Positions 1-6,227 of a DNA stretch of 22,242 nt are shown here, one piece after another. This stretch comes from Psychrosphaera sp. (lineage in GTDB: Bacteria; Pseudomonadota; Gammaproteobacteria; Enterobacterales; Alteromonadaceae): NCBI GenBank assembly GCA_028098005.1, contig JAOHFM010000024.1, positions 1 to 22,242 on the forward strand, written 5' to 3'. How positions within the stretch are numbered: the first letter of the stretch is position 1; each line of letters begins with the position of its first letter. The position numbers and the translations under genes were made by a program. Below the pieces are notes generated by a model. The model made no database searches. It saw only the letters and a list, made by a program, of their open reading frames with translations, and was not told the origin of the DNA.

Positions 1-223
1 ACCATTAGCTAATGAAATTAAAAATGCCCTAATAAAAGATGAAGGGAAATTAGCTGAATTTTTGAAGCTGGCTAAAGCATATGAACGTGGTGACTGGGAC
101 TCAGAATACGAAGCTGAGCAGGCGCTTAATTTAACCGGTGCAAAAGTACCAGAAATTTACGCGAGTGCCGTTAATTGGGCAGATGAGCAAATTTCTGTAC
201 TGCAAAATGATATCGAAGTGTAA
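1..223 (+). CDS. EAL/HDOD-domain signalling protein, C-terminal end (partial)
   Basis: Open reading frame running in from the left edge (frame begins at base 2) and ending at TAA 221-223. About 73 residues are visible. The leucine-rich helices followed by a segment like AKAYERGDW, then an acidic helix ending in SAVNWADEQI, match what I recall of the C-terminus of bacterial EAL+HDOD (YuxH/CdgJ-like) proteins. In those, a usually degenerate cyclic-di-GMP phosphodiesterase domain is joined to a C-terminal HDOD domain; members often influence motility or surface behaviour. The catalytic or EAL part is outside the window, so activity cannot be judged. Its stop codon lies only 2 bp from the stop of the convergent comEA-like gene. 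The family call rests on C-terminal pattern memory only and is moderately secure. Confidence 0.6.
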   Translation, partial: PLANEIKNALIKDEGKLAEFLKLAKAYERGDWDSEYEAEQALNLTGAKVPEIYASAVNWADEQISVLQNDIEV

Positions 224-225
224 GT

Positions 226-564
226 CTAAACTTCTAATACTAGCTTTAATTTGGCCAAAGCCTTTTGGCCAATACCTTTCACTTCTATTAGCTCTTCAAT
301 ATCTGCAAAGCCACCAATATCATTTCTGTACTTAATAATTGCAGCAGCTTTAGATGGTCCAATCCCTTTTATAGCGACAAGTTGCTCAAGTGTAGCTTGA
401 TTAACATTAAGCCTTTCAGATACTGCAGCACCACTTACAGAAAGTTTTGCCTCTGTCTGTCGTACCATGTTGGATTTTTCTAAAAGCGGCGAGCCAGATG
501 CGCTAGAAACAAAGCTCATGCTGCAGATTAATGTAGCAATTGCGAGTATTTTAAAACCTTTCAT
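226..564 (-). CDS. comEA: ComEA-type helix-hairpin-helix DNA-binding protein, secreted
   Basis: 112-residue protein with an N-terminal signal peptide (basic MKGFK, hydrophobic stretch about 6-20, small residues SSASG near 20-24). The C-terminal half (about 52-112) is a tandem helix-hairpin-helix domain: LNVNQATLEQLVAIKGIG, then a second GIG at KGIGQKAL. This is the ComEA/YbaV family. In naturally competent Gram-negative bacteria the periplasmic ComEA binds incoming double-stranded DNA non-specifically and ratchets it through the outer membrane. Many non-competent gammaproteobacteria also carry the family, so competence is not proven. The start ATG (562-564) is supported by a strong Shine-Dalgarno AAGGAGA (569-575 on the complement). 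The PilQ secretin, usually the DNA entry pore in competent relatives, is in the same window. It is transcribed as a single gene downstream of oxyR and convergent with the EAL/HDOD gene. Confidence 0.85.
   Translation of the reverse strand: MKGFKILAIATLICSMSFVSSASGSPLLEKSNMVRQTEAKLSVSGAAVSERLNVNQATLEQLVAIKGIGPSKAAAIIKYRNDIGGFADIEELIEVKGIGQKALAKLKLVLEV
251..272 (+). terminator. Perfect hairpin, possible 3' end of the EAL/HDOD transcript
   Basis: TTGGCCAAA (251-259) and TTTGGCCAA (264-272) form a perfect 9-bp stem with a 4-base loop (GCCT), starting 28 bases after the EAL/HDOD stop codon. No strong T-run follows, so it is not a textbook intrinsic terminator. The hairpin sits inside the last codons of the convergent comEA-like gene. 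Confidence 0.4.
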
Positions 565-575
565 AATATCTCCTT

Positions 576-598
576 GTAAGGGACTTATTTCCCTTTAC
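576..598 (-). promoter_or_regulatory. Hairpin in the comEA 5' leader next to the ribosome-binding site
   Basis: On the minus strand the leader reads GUAAAGGGA-AAUAAG-UCCCUUAC immediately before the Shine-Dalgarno AAGGAGA. That is an 8-bp stem with one bulged base and a 6-base loop. The stem base abuts the ribosome-binding site. No U-run follows, so it is unlikely to be the oxyR terminator. It could stabilise the mRNA or tune translation; that role is inferred. Confidence 0.35.
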
Positions 599-658
599 TA
601 AGAGTTATTCAATTTACATATAACTTCGAGTGCAGTTCAGGCCAGTTTTAAGTACAGA

Positions 659-1528
659 TTACGACAATTTAGCCGAAAGCACCGTTTTGAAAAGTTGACT
701 TACGCCTACGTAAAACTCCCTGCGCTGACTTGTCTTTCGCCAAACCAAACCTATATTTCTAGCTGAGTTTTCAAAAGTTAAGGGCTCTGCTAATAACTCA
801 GACTCTTTCAAAACCCCGGAATTAATTGCTAATTTAGGTAAATAAGTCTCACCTTTATGTCCCTCTACCATCGCCAATAAAGAGTTTAAACTGCTTGCTT
901 GAAAGGGCTGAATATTAGAGTTATCCGTTAAATGACAGCCGGAAATGGCATGTTCGGATAAACAATGTTCGCTTTCGAGTAGATATATTTTTCCTTCTTT
1001 ATTTTGTGGATGCGATACTTTGTAGAATGGATCTCTTGCTATGGTTAGCTCTGCAAATTCAGAAGTATCATATGGCGTTGCTAACAAAGCCATATCAAGT
1101 TGACCGCTCTTGAGCAGAGCTAAACAATTCTCAGAGGTGTCTTCTCTTAAATACAGCTTTAGGTTGGGGTAAGCTTTGCTGTTCTCTCTAATCAGTTCTG
1201 TAAGTACAAATGGGGCAATTGTAGGGATAATTCCCACATGTAACTCACCTAAAAATTCATCACCATTGGACGAAGAGGAGGCAACCAGATCCGAACTCAA
1301 CTCTAAAATTTGGCGTGCTTTGTTAACGACATCTTGCCCTAATGCTGTGAACAAAAACGTTTTATGATCTCGTTCAATCAATTGTGAACTGAGTTGCTCT
1401 TCCAAAGCTTGAATAGCACTAGATAAGGTTGACTGAGAAACAAAGCACTTTTTAGCAGCCTGACCAAAGTGGCCAGTGTCATGTAATGCAACTAAATATT
1501 TTAATTGTTGCAGTTTAGGCAATTTCAT
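659..1528 (-). CDS. oxyR: OxyR, hydrogen-peroxide-sensing LysR-type regulator
   Basis: 289 residues. The N-terminal winged helix-turn-helix (about 4-62) has the LysR pattern LxYLVALxDTGHFGQAAKKCFVSQSTLSSAIQ in its expected place. An effector domain follows (about 92-285). The OxyR identity rests on two cysteines, C189 and C198, in the segment EHCLSEHAISGC, with the same nine-residue offset as C199/C208 of E. coli OxyR, and on nearby ASSLNSLLAMVEG and YLP motifs of the regulator domain. In the family these cysteines form a disulfide on peroxide exposure, which converts OxyR to the activator of catalase, peroxidase and Dps genes. The E. coli GHC is EHC here, and C135 is an additional cysteine. 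No katG, katA or ahpC lies beside it in the window. It is divergent from the small genes at 1692-2155. The ATG at 1526-1528 has only a weak ribosome-binding site. Confidence 0.93.
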   Translation of the reverse strand: MKLPKLQQLKYLVALHDTGHFGQAAKKCFVSQSTLSSAIQALEEQLSSQLIERDHKTFLFTALGQDVVNKARQILELSSDLVASSSSNGDEFLGELHVGIIPTIAPFVLTELIRENSKAYPNLKLYLREDTSENCLALLKSGQLDMALLATPYDTSEFAELTIARDPFYKVSHPQNKEGKIYLLESEHCLSEHAISGCHLTDNSNIQPFQASSLNSLLAMVEGHKGETYLPKLAINSGVLKESELLAEPLTFENSARNIGLVWRKTSQRREFYVGVSQLFKTVLSAKLS

Positions 1529-1564
1529 AGTTATATAAGACTCATAAAAGTGATTGTTGATACT

Positions 1565-1593
1565 ACCATAAAAATATCGACTCCTTTTTTCAA
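1565..1593 (-). promoter_or_regulatory. Probable oxyR promoter
   Basis: On the minus strand there is a -35 TTGAAA (complement of 1588-1593) and a -10 TATGGT (complement of 1565-1570) separated by exactly 17 bases. This puts transcription start about 30 bases before the oxyR ATG. It was read by eye against the sigma-70 consensus. Confidence 0.45.
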
Positions 1594-1601
1594 TTTTGAC
1601 T

Positions 1602-1617
1602 GATAAATGTTGTTATC
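1602..1617. promoter_or_regulatory. Palindrome GATAA-N6-TTATC, candidate OxyR operator
   Basis: A perfect inverted repeat, GATAA (1602-1606) and TTATC (1613-1617), lies just upstream of the oxyR -35 and between the divergent genes. LysR-type regulators typically bind dyads of this size upstream of their own promoter, and E. coli OxyR autoregulates. Assignment to OxyR is inference; only one dyad is clear, while the full OxyR motif has four spaced half-sites. Confidence 0.35.
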
Positions 1618-1691
1618 TATCGCATTGCCTAGGGTAATTGGTCAAAATCACATTATGCTATCAACTAGGGACTTGTTTAGGAAACCATCAT

Positions 1692-1970
1692 ATGACTGGC
1701 CTTAAACCTTTACAATTTGCAATCACTATACTGCTTTTAGTTGGTATAGGTTTAACAGTTAATGCTGATGATTTGCCGTGCCTAAATGAAACTAACGAGA
1801 ATAATACGTGTGAGCAAGCAGAAGTAAAGAAAGTGACTTGGTGGGGTTGGTTAACCGATAACAAAACCACCCAATTTCACTTTTTTGATTTAATAGAACT
1901 TATGTATGCTGACGAGCCTCCTAAATACCCAGAGTTTTCAGATAATACGCCGGGTAAAAGCATAAGGTAA
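1692..1970 (+). CDS. Small exported protein of unknown function
   Basis: 92 residues from ATG 1692-1694, preceded by AGGAAA (1679-1684) at 7-base spacing. An upstream in-frame TTG at 1638 would add 18 residues but would bury the signal peptide and has no good ribosome-binding site. Residues 1-25 form a signal peptide (hydrophobic core ITILLLVGIGLTV, likely cleavage after VNA). The mature part of about 67 residues has two cysteines (in LPCLNE and NTCEQ), which could form one disulfide in the periplasm. It also has a distinctive WWGWLTDNKTTQFHFFDLIELM segment (W, F and H rich). I recall similar WW-WLT...TQFH..DLIEL proteins in Alteromonadales but know of no function. Only 5 bp separate it from the DUF2970 gene, so the two are probably co-transcribed. 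It is divergent from oxyR. Confidence 0.65.
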   Translation: MTGLKPLQFAITILLLVGIGLTVNADDLPCLNETNENNTCEQAEVKKVTWWGWLTDNKTTQFHFFDLIELMYADEPPKYPEFSDNTPGKSIR

Positions 1971-1975
1971 AAATA

Positions 1976-2155
1976 TTGAATTTAGTTCAAGCGTTTAAAA
2001 GTGCTGCAGCTGCTTTCTTTGGAGTACAGAAGTCAGAGTCACATGAAAGAGACTTTGAATCTGAAACCCCCTTCCCCTTCATTCTAGCCGGTGTGATTTT
2101 AGCAATAGGTCTAGTATTATTACTTGTTACCATTGTTAATATAGTGCTCTGGTAA
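1976..2155 (+). CDS. DUF2970 family small membrane protein (TTG start)
   Basis: A 59-residue protein whose only good start is TTG 1976-1978, preceded by AAGG (1964-1967) at an 8-base spacing. With no ATG, it is easy to miss. The sequence begins NLVQAFKSAAAAFFGVQ and continues KSESHERDF (residues 18-27), then has one transmembrane helix (about 34-58, FILAGVILAIGLVLLLVTIV). The pattern lxqalkSvxAAffGVQxxxxxerDF plus a C-terminal helix is the DUF2970 signature, a family of unknown function found in proteobacteria. The N-terminus is probably cytoplasmic and amphipathic. It follows the small exported protein by 5 bp and ends convergent with dam, 34 bp from dam's stop codon. Confidence 0.8.
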   Translation: MNLVQAFKSAAAAFFGVQKSESHERDFESETPFPFILAGVILAIGLVLLLVTIVNIVLW

Positions 2156-2163
2156 ACCAAATA

Positions 2164-2195
2164 AAGTAACACTTTTCAAAAAGTTGATGTTACTT
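2164..2195. terminator. Bidirectional terminator-like hairpin between DUF2970 gene and dam
   Basis: AAGTAACA (2164-2171) pairs with TGTTACTT (2188-2195). Inside, CTTTT and AAAAG can pair again, giving a long near-continuous hairpin. The minus-strand side is followed by the T-rich TATTTGG. The right arm overlaps the dam stop codon (2190-2192). It probably ends the dam operon and the opposing DUF2970 transcript. Confidence 0.5.
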
Positions 2196-3023
2196 AAGCT
2201 CTGATTGATTGGCGTAATAAGCGAATATTTCACTGACTTTTTGTCGACCAGCGCCGTTTTGGCTTATTGTCCTTGATACCTTAACAAAGCTTTGTTCACT
2301 TTGATCATAGAGCTTTCTTGTTAACTCTGTATCGTGGTTACTGATTAGAACAGGAATATTTCTTTTGAATGCAGCTCGTTCTGCCGTTTTAGCAAGCTTT
2401 GCCTGCTCGTTAGCATCAAAGCCTCCCGTTGCATAACTCGTAAAGTTTGCTGTACTAGAAAGTGGAGCATAAGGTGGATCACAATAAATAACTGCGCCTT
2501 TTCTAGCGCGAGAGAATGTTTTCTTATAATCCTCACAAACAAATTTTGCTTTTTTGGCCTTCTCAGAAAATGTAAATATCTCATCTTCTGGAAAGTAAGG
2601 CTTTCCATAATCACCAAAAGGAACGTTAAAACCGCCCTTTAAGTTGTATCTACACAAACCATTAAAACCATGACGGTTTAAATATAAAAATAACAGCGAA
2701 CGGTAGTAGGGATCGTCTGTTTCATTAAACTCGGCGCGAAGTCCATAATAAGCAACTTTGTCGTTGTTTTTCTGAGAAAACAACTTCTTAGCGTCTTTAA
2801 CAAAGGTAACCGGACGAGCTTTGACATACTTATATAAGGTGATCAAATCAGGGTTAACATCATTGAGTAAATAGTTGTCATAATCAGAATTTAAAAATAC
2901 AGAGCCAGCACCAACAAAGGGTTCCACAAGCTTTTTACCTTCAGGTAGGCGGCTGTTTATCTGTTCTACTAAGCCATATTTTCCGCCAGCCCATTTTAAA
3001 AAGGCTCTAGTTTTCTTTTTCAT
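2190..3023 (-). CDS. dam: Dam, GATC-specific DNA adenine methyltransferase
   Basis: 277 residues from ATG 3021-3023. An in-frame TTG 6 bp upstream is less likely, because the expected N-terminus MKKK-RAFLKWAGGKY starts at the ATG and E. coli Dam begins the same way. The alpha-class N6-adenine methyltransferase layout is clear: FLKWAGGKY near the N-terminus, the S-adenosylmethionine-binding FVGAGSVF (about 36-43), a target-recognition region with the Dam-specific RHGFNGLCRYN (about 117-127), and catalytic DPPY (182-185). The ISNHDT segment near the C-terminus is also typical. Dam methylates adenine in GATC and supports mismatch-repair strand discrimination, replication initiation timing and gene regulation. 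Length matches the family. It lies 8 bp after damX, the usual gammaproteobacterial order. The customary downstream rpe-gph-trpS genes are absent here. Confidence 0.97.
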   Translation of the reverse strand: MKKKTRAFLKWAGGKYGLVEQINSRLPEGKKLVEPFVGAGSVFLNSDYDNYLLNDVNPDLITLYKYVKARPVTFVKDAKKLFSQKNNDKVAYYGLRAEFNETDDPYYRSLLFLYLNRHGFNGLCRYNLKGGFNVPFGDYGKPYFPEDEIFTFSEKAKKAKFVCEDYKKTFSRARKGAVIYCDPPYAPLSSTANFTSYATGGFDANEQAKLAKTAERAAFKRNIPVLISNHDTELTRKLYDQSEQSFVKVSRTISQNGAGRQKVSEIFAYYANQSELK

Positions 3024-3031
3024 TAACAACT

Positions 3032-4489
3032 CTATTGGCTTAGTGATTCATTGTATGACTTAATTTGCTGCTGAATAGCCTCTACGGACTTAGCCCAAGC
3101 ATTTGGGTCAACTTTTTTCGCGGTCTCGCGAGCAGACGCTATGGTATCAAATATTCCATAGGTTACGACCAGCCAATCAGAATTATTACGGCTTATTTTG
3201 TATATTCTGGTTAATTCTGTATCTAACCTTTTGTCTTTTAGATAGGTTTCAAGTGTTGATTCTTGACTAACAGCGGTTAATTGTAGAACAAATTTATTCG
3301 GTTTTATCAGCATCATTTGTTCATTGTTTACTTCGTAACCAGCAACCTTCAAAGGTTCAAATTCGTTTATAGCATTTGAATTAATTAGCGTAGATTCAGT
3401 AGGTTGAATTAGTGTAGGTTGAATTGGTGCTGGTTCAGTAGGTTGAGTCAGTGCCTGTTCAATTGGAGCTGGTTGACTATCTATTTCACTAACTAACTCT
3501 GATTCGACAACTTCGCTTTGAACTTCCGCGGGTTTTACATTTGCAGGTTCTAGAGAATTAGTGAGGGCTGTCAAAATATCCGTGTTCGATGCCACGTTTA
3601 TATCTAACAACTGTTCTTGCTTAACTTTAACCACGTGCTCTTTAACTTTGGCACTCGACCAGTCAGACACCACAGGCGGTGTGACAGGTTTAATTGCTTT
3701 TTCTGATATCGTTTTTGGAGCTGGTTTTTCTATTGCATAAAACTGGCGATAAAAGTAAACACTCAAAGCAAGTATTAAACTAATTAGTACTAAACTAGAA
3801 CCCCAGAGCTTAACGTTCATAGCCCCTGGTGTCGATATTCTAAGAGCGTCATTCGTATTAAATGCTAACAATTGAATTGGGTTGCCTTGGGCGTTCTCAA
3901 TCCAACGTCGTACTTTGACATTGTCGGAGCTAGGCACACCGTCAAACGATTGATTGATGAGCGTATAGCTTTCTTTATAAGAAAATTTAGGTACGGGTAT
4001 TACACTTATAAGTGCAGAAGTGATACTTCCAATGGTATTGGACTGTTGTTTGTCAAAACTAACAAGCACAGAAATGATTCGGTTTAACTTCTTAAACTCA
4101 GCAACCACTTGCAAGATTTCGCCAATTATCTGACCGGAAAGATTGTGACCATTATCTACTGCAAGCATAATTTCATCACTACCACCAAACTCTAAAAACG
4201 CATTTAACATTGGCTTTTCAGGATCAAATAACACATTGCCAAATAGCTGTTCAATAATGCGGCTGCGAACTTGGATGTCGTTAATAGAACTTACTACTGT
4301 GATGTAGCACTTATTGGCGTTAGGTAGCGCAGATGTCAGCAATTCTTCAAGCATGGTAGTTTTACCAATGCCTACAGCACCTTCCATTGCCACTATACCT
4401 GTCTTAGAACTTAATTCCTGAACGGTATTTAAAAACTGCTGACGTGAAGGAGGAATATAAAAGCCATTTGTGATTTTTGTATTCGTCAT
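3032..4489 (-). CDS. damX: DamX: AAA ATPase, transmembrane helix and SPOR domain
   Basis: 485 residues. The N-terminal ATPase domain (about 10-215) has a Walker A motif, GAVGIGKT at 37-44, and a hydrophobic strand ending in D112 (IMLAVDNGH) as a likely Walker B. It resembles the AAA domains of ExeA-like proteins. A single transmembrane helix (about 228-247) follows. Then comes a long periplasmic linker rich in Pro, Gln, Thr and Glu, with repeated QPTE/PAPIQ units near 340-370, and a C-terminal SPOR domain (about 395-480, beginning NKFVLQLTAVSQ). SPOR domains bind denuded glycan strands at the septum, and DamX is a division-site protein. A glutamate, N112-adjacent DN rather than DE, at the Walker B end makes ATP hydrolysis uncertain. 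It starts inside the aroB stop (ATGA overlap) and precedes dam by 8 bp, so translational coupling to aroB is likely. Confidence 0.9.
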   Translation of the reverse strand: MTNTKITNGFYIPPSRQQFLNTVQELSSKTGIVAMEGAVGIGKTTMLEELLTSALPNANKCYITVVSSINDIQVRSRIIEQLFGNVLFDPEKPMLNAFLEFGGSDEIMLAVDNGHNLSGQIIGEILQVVAEFKKLNRIISVLVSFDKQQSNTIGSITSALISVIPVPKFSYKESYTLINQSFDGVPSSDNVKVRRWIENAQGNPIQLLAFNTNDALRISTPGAMNVKLWGSSLVLISLILALSVYFYRQFYAIEKPAPKTISEKAIKPVTPPVVSDWSSAKVKEHVVKVKQEQLLDINVASNTDILTALTNSLEPANVKPAEVQSEVVESELVSEIDSQPAPIEQALTQPTEPAPIQPTLIQPTESTLINSNAINEFEPLKVAGYEVNNEQMMLIKPNKFVLQLTAVSQESTLETYLKDKRLDTELTRIYKISRNNSDWLVVTYGIFDTIASARETAKKVDPNAWAKSVEAIQQQIKSYNESLSQ

Positions 4490-5553
4490 ACTAGTATTTG
4501 TTTTAGTTCTTCTTCGCTAACATCTGAAACTAGTATCGCTTGACCAAGAGATTTGAGCAATATAAATCTTATTGTTTGGGCAAGTACCTTTTTGTCTTTT
4601 TTCATATGCTTAAGGTACGATTCTAGATTCATTGAAGTTGGACCATCAACTGGCAAATCAAAGCTCTCTAACAAGCTTATAGTGCGTTCTAGGTCTTGAG
4701 TAGACACCCAACCTCTAATTAAAGACAATTTGGCAGCCTGGACCATTCCAGCGGCAACAGCTTCACCGTGCAGCCAATTACCGTAGCCTTGCTCCGCCTC
4801 AATGGCATGACCAAACGTATGACCAAGATTTAACAGCGCTCGAACCCCTTGTTCTTTCTCATCCGCGCTTACAATATCTGCTTTTAATTGGCAACATTTA
4901 GAAATTACGTAGGCTAGGATTTCACTATCTTGAGATAGTAATTTTTCTTTATTACTTTCTAAATAACTGAAAAAGTCAGCGTCCGCTAACAATCCATACT
5001 TAATAACCTCTGCCATTCCGGCTGAAAACTCACGAGTTGGTAATGAAGTCAAAGATGAAACATCGATGAGAACCGCTTTAGGCTGATAAAAGGCCCCAAT
5101 CATGTTTTTGCCTAAAGGATGATTAACGGCCGTTTTCCCGCCTACCGAAGAGTCTACTTGAGATAACAGAGTGGTAGGAACCTGTATGAAATCTACACCA
5201 CGCATAAAAGTTGCAGCTACAAAGCCGGTAATATCACCCACTACACCGCCGCCCAATGCAATTAGTGTAACGTCTCTACTAAGTTGCTCAGTCAATAAAA
5301 ACGACATTATAGATTCATAGCTGGCTAAAGTTTTATGTTCCTCACCGTCGGGCAAAGAAAAAAAGCGAAGATCGTAATCTGAAAGGGCATCAGAAATGGA
5401 AGTTAAAAAAAGAGGTAGCACTGTCTCATTTGAGACCACAACTACCTGTTTAGATTTTATATGTGATTTGAACAGCGACTTAAAATTAGAACTATCATGT
5501 TCAATATAAATTGGATAGCTGTGTTCAGCCAAATTAACCGTTAGGCTTTTCAT
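4486..5553 (-). CDS. aroB: 3-Dehydroquinate synthase
   Basis: 355 residues, close to the roughly 360 of the family. AroB converts DAHP to 3-dehydroquinate, the second step of the shikimate pathway, using NAD+ and a divalent metal in the cytoplasm. The NAD-binding glycine-rich segment GGGVVGDITGF is at 101-111. The three metal ligands are in place: E182 (in AEVIKYG), H245 (NLGHTFGHA) and H262 (LHGEAV), matching E184/H247/H264 of E. coli. Other family marks are DSSVGGKTAVNH (134-145) and KNMIGAF (149-155). ATG 5551-5553. It follows aroK by 19 bp, and its stop overlaps the damX start by 4 bp, so aroK-aroB-damX-dam looks like one transcription unit. Confidence 0.97.
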   Translation of the reverse strand: MKSLTVNLAEHSYPIYIEHDSSNFKSLFKSHIKSKQVVVVSNETVLPLFLTSISDALSDYDLRFFSLPDGEEHKTLASYESIMSFLLTEQLSRDVTLIALGGGVVGDITGFVAATFMRGVDFIQVPTTLLSQVDSSVGGKTAVNHPLGKNMIGAFYQPKAVLIDVSSLTSLPTREFSAGMAEVIKYGLLADADFFSYLESNKEKLLSQDSEILAYVISKCCQLKADIVSADEKEQGVRALLNLGHTFGHAIEAEQGYGNWLHGEAVAAGMVQAAKLSLIRGWVSTQDLERTISLLESFDLPVDGPTSMNLESYLKHMKKDKKVLAQTIRFILLKSLGQAILVSDVSEEELKQILV

Positions 5554-5572
5554 TCACAGCTCCATTTAATTT

Positions 5573-6091
5573 TTAGAAGTCTAGTTTACTGATAATCTCA
5601 TTGGCCACTACACGTGCACTTTGCTCATCCGTTTTAACAACGATATCAGCAATCTCTTCGTATAGAGGGTTGCGTTCCTCTGCTAGTCGAATCAAAACAT
5701 CACGCGCTGGTTCTTCTGTTTGAAGAAGCGGGCGACGTTTATCTCGCTGCGTACGAGCAACTTGTTTTTCAATAGGAGTTTCTAAGTAAACTACTATTCC
5801 ACGAGCCGATAGTCGGTTGCGAATTTCTTTGCTAACAACTGAACCACCGCCAGTCGCTAACACGATTCCCTGTTTTTCTGTAAGGTCGGTGATGACAGTT
5901 TCTTCACGTTGACGAAACCCTTCTTCACCTTCAATATCAAAAACCCAGGCAATGTCTGCACCGGTACGACGTTCAATTTCCTGATCTGAGTCGACAAATT
6001 GTAAATGCAACTGGTCTGCTAAGTGCCTACCAATAGTACTTTTACCTGCGCCCATAGGACCAACTAAGAAGATGTTACGTTTTTCAGCCAT
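5573..6091 (-). CDS. aroK: Shikimate kinase I
   Basis: 172 residues, the usual AroK size. It phosphorylates shikimate at the 3-hydroxyl with ATP. Visible motifs are the P-loop GPMGAGKST (11-19), the Mg2+ and shikimate-binding DSD (34-36), shikimate-contacting R60 in EGFRQRE, the GGG shikimate loop (81-83), and the lid region with RDKRRPLL (about 116-123). The ATG at 6089-6091 follows AGG with 5-base spacing. It begins the aroK-aroB-damX-dam part of the cluster, 136 bp after pilQ, and the gap contains a terminator-like hairpin. An own promoter is therefore plausible, but I could not pick out a convincing -35/-10 pair. Confidence 0.97.
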   Translation of the reverse strand: MAEKRNIFLVGPMGAGKSTIGRHLADQLHLQFVDSDQEIERRTGADIAWVFDIEGEEGFRQREETVITDLTEKQGIVLATGGGSVVSKEIRNRLSARGIVVYLETPIEKQVARTQRDKRRPLLQTEEPARDVLIRLAEERNPLYEEIADIVVKTDEQSARVVANEIISKLDF

Positions 6092-6143
6092 ATTACCTAA
6101 TTCAAATACATTTTTAGTGTGTTAACAAACAAAGCCCAGACAC

Positions 6144-6172
6144 AAAAAGTCGCGCCCAAAAAATAAGGCGCG
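6144..6172 (-). terminator. Terminator-like hairpin after pilQ
   Basis: CGCGCC (6151-6156) and GGCGCG (6167-6172) form a 6-bp GC-only stem around a 10-base AT-rich loop. In minus-strand direction the stem is followed by AC and then five Ts (complement of 6144-6148). It lies between the pilQ stop (6228) and the aroK start (6091), so it would end or attenuate pil transcription before aroK. Confidence 0.5.
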
Positions 6173-6227
6173 AATTATCGCAAAAAAAGTAACTAAAATG
6201 CAAGAAAGAGTTGGTGATCAGATGTTT

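Noticed and set aside
1638..1691. TTG-initiated extension of the small exported protein
   Set aside because: It would place 18 residues before a normal signal peptide, while ATG 1692 has its own ribosome-binding site at proper spacing.
3024..3029. TTG start extending Dam by two residues
   Set aside because: The AGAG is too close to serve this TTG, and the family N-terminus matches the ATG at 3023.
3400..3480. Short tandem-like repeats, considered as a CRISPR or minisatellite
   Set aside because: They are degenerate in-frame QPTE/PAP units of the DamX linker, with no spacer structure.
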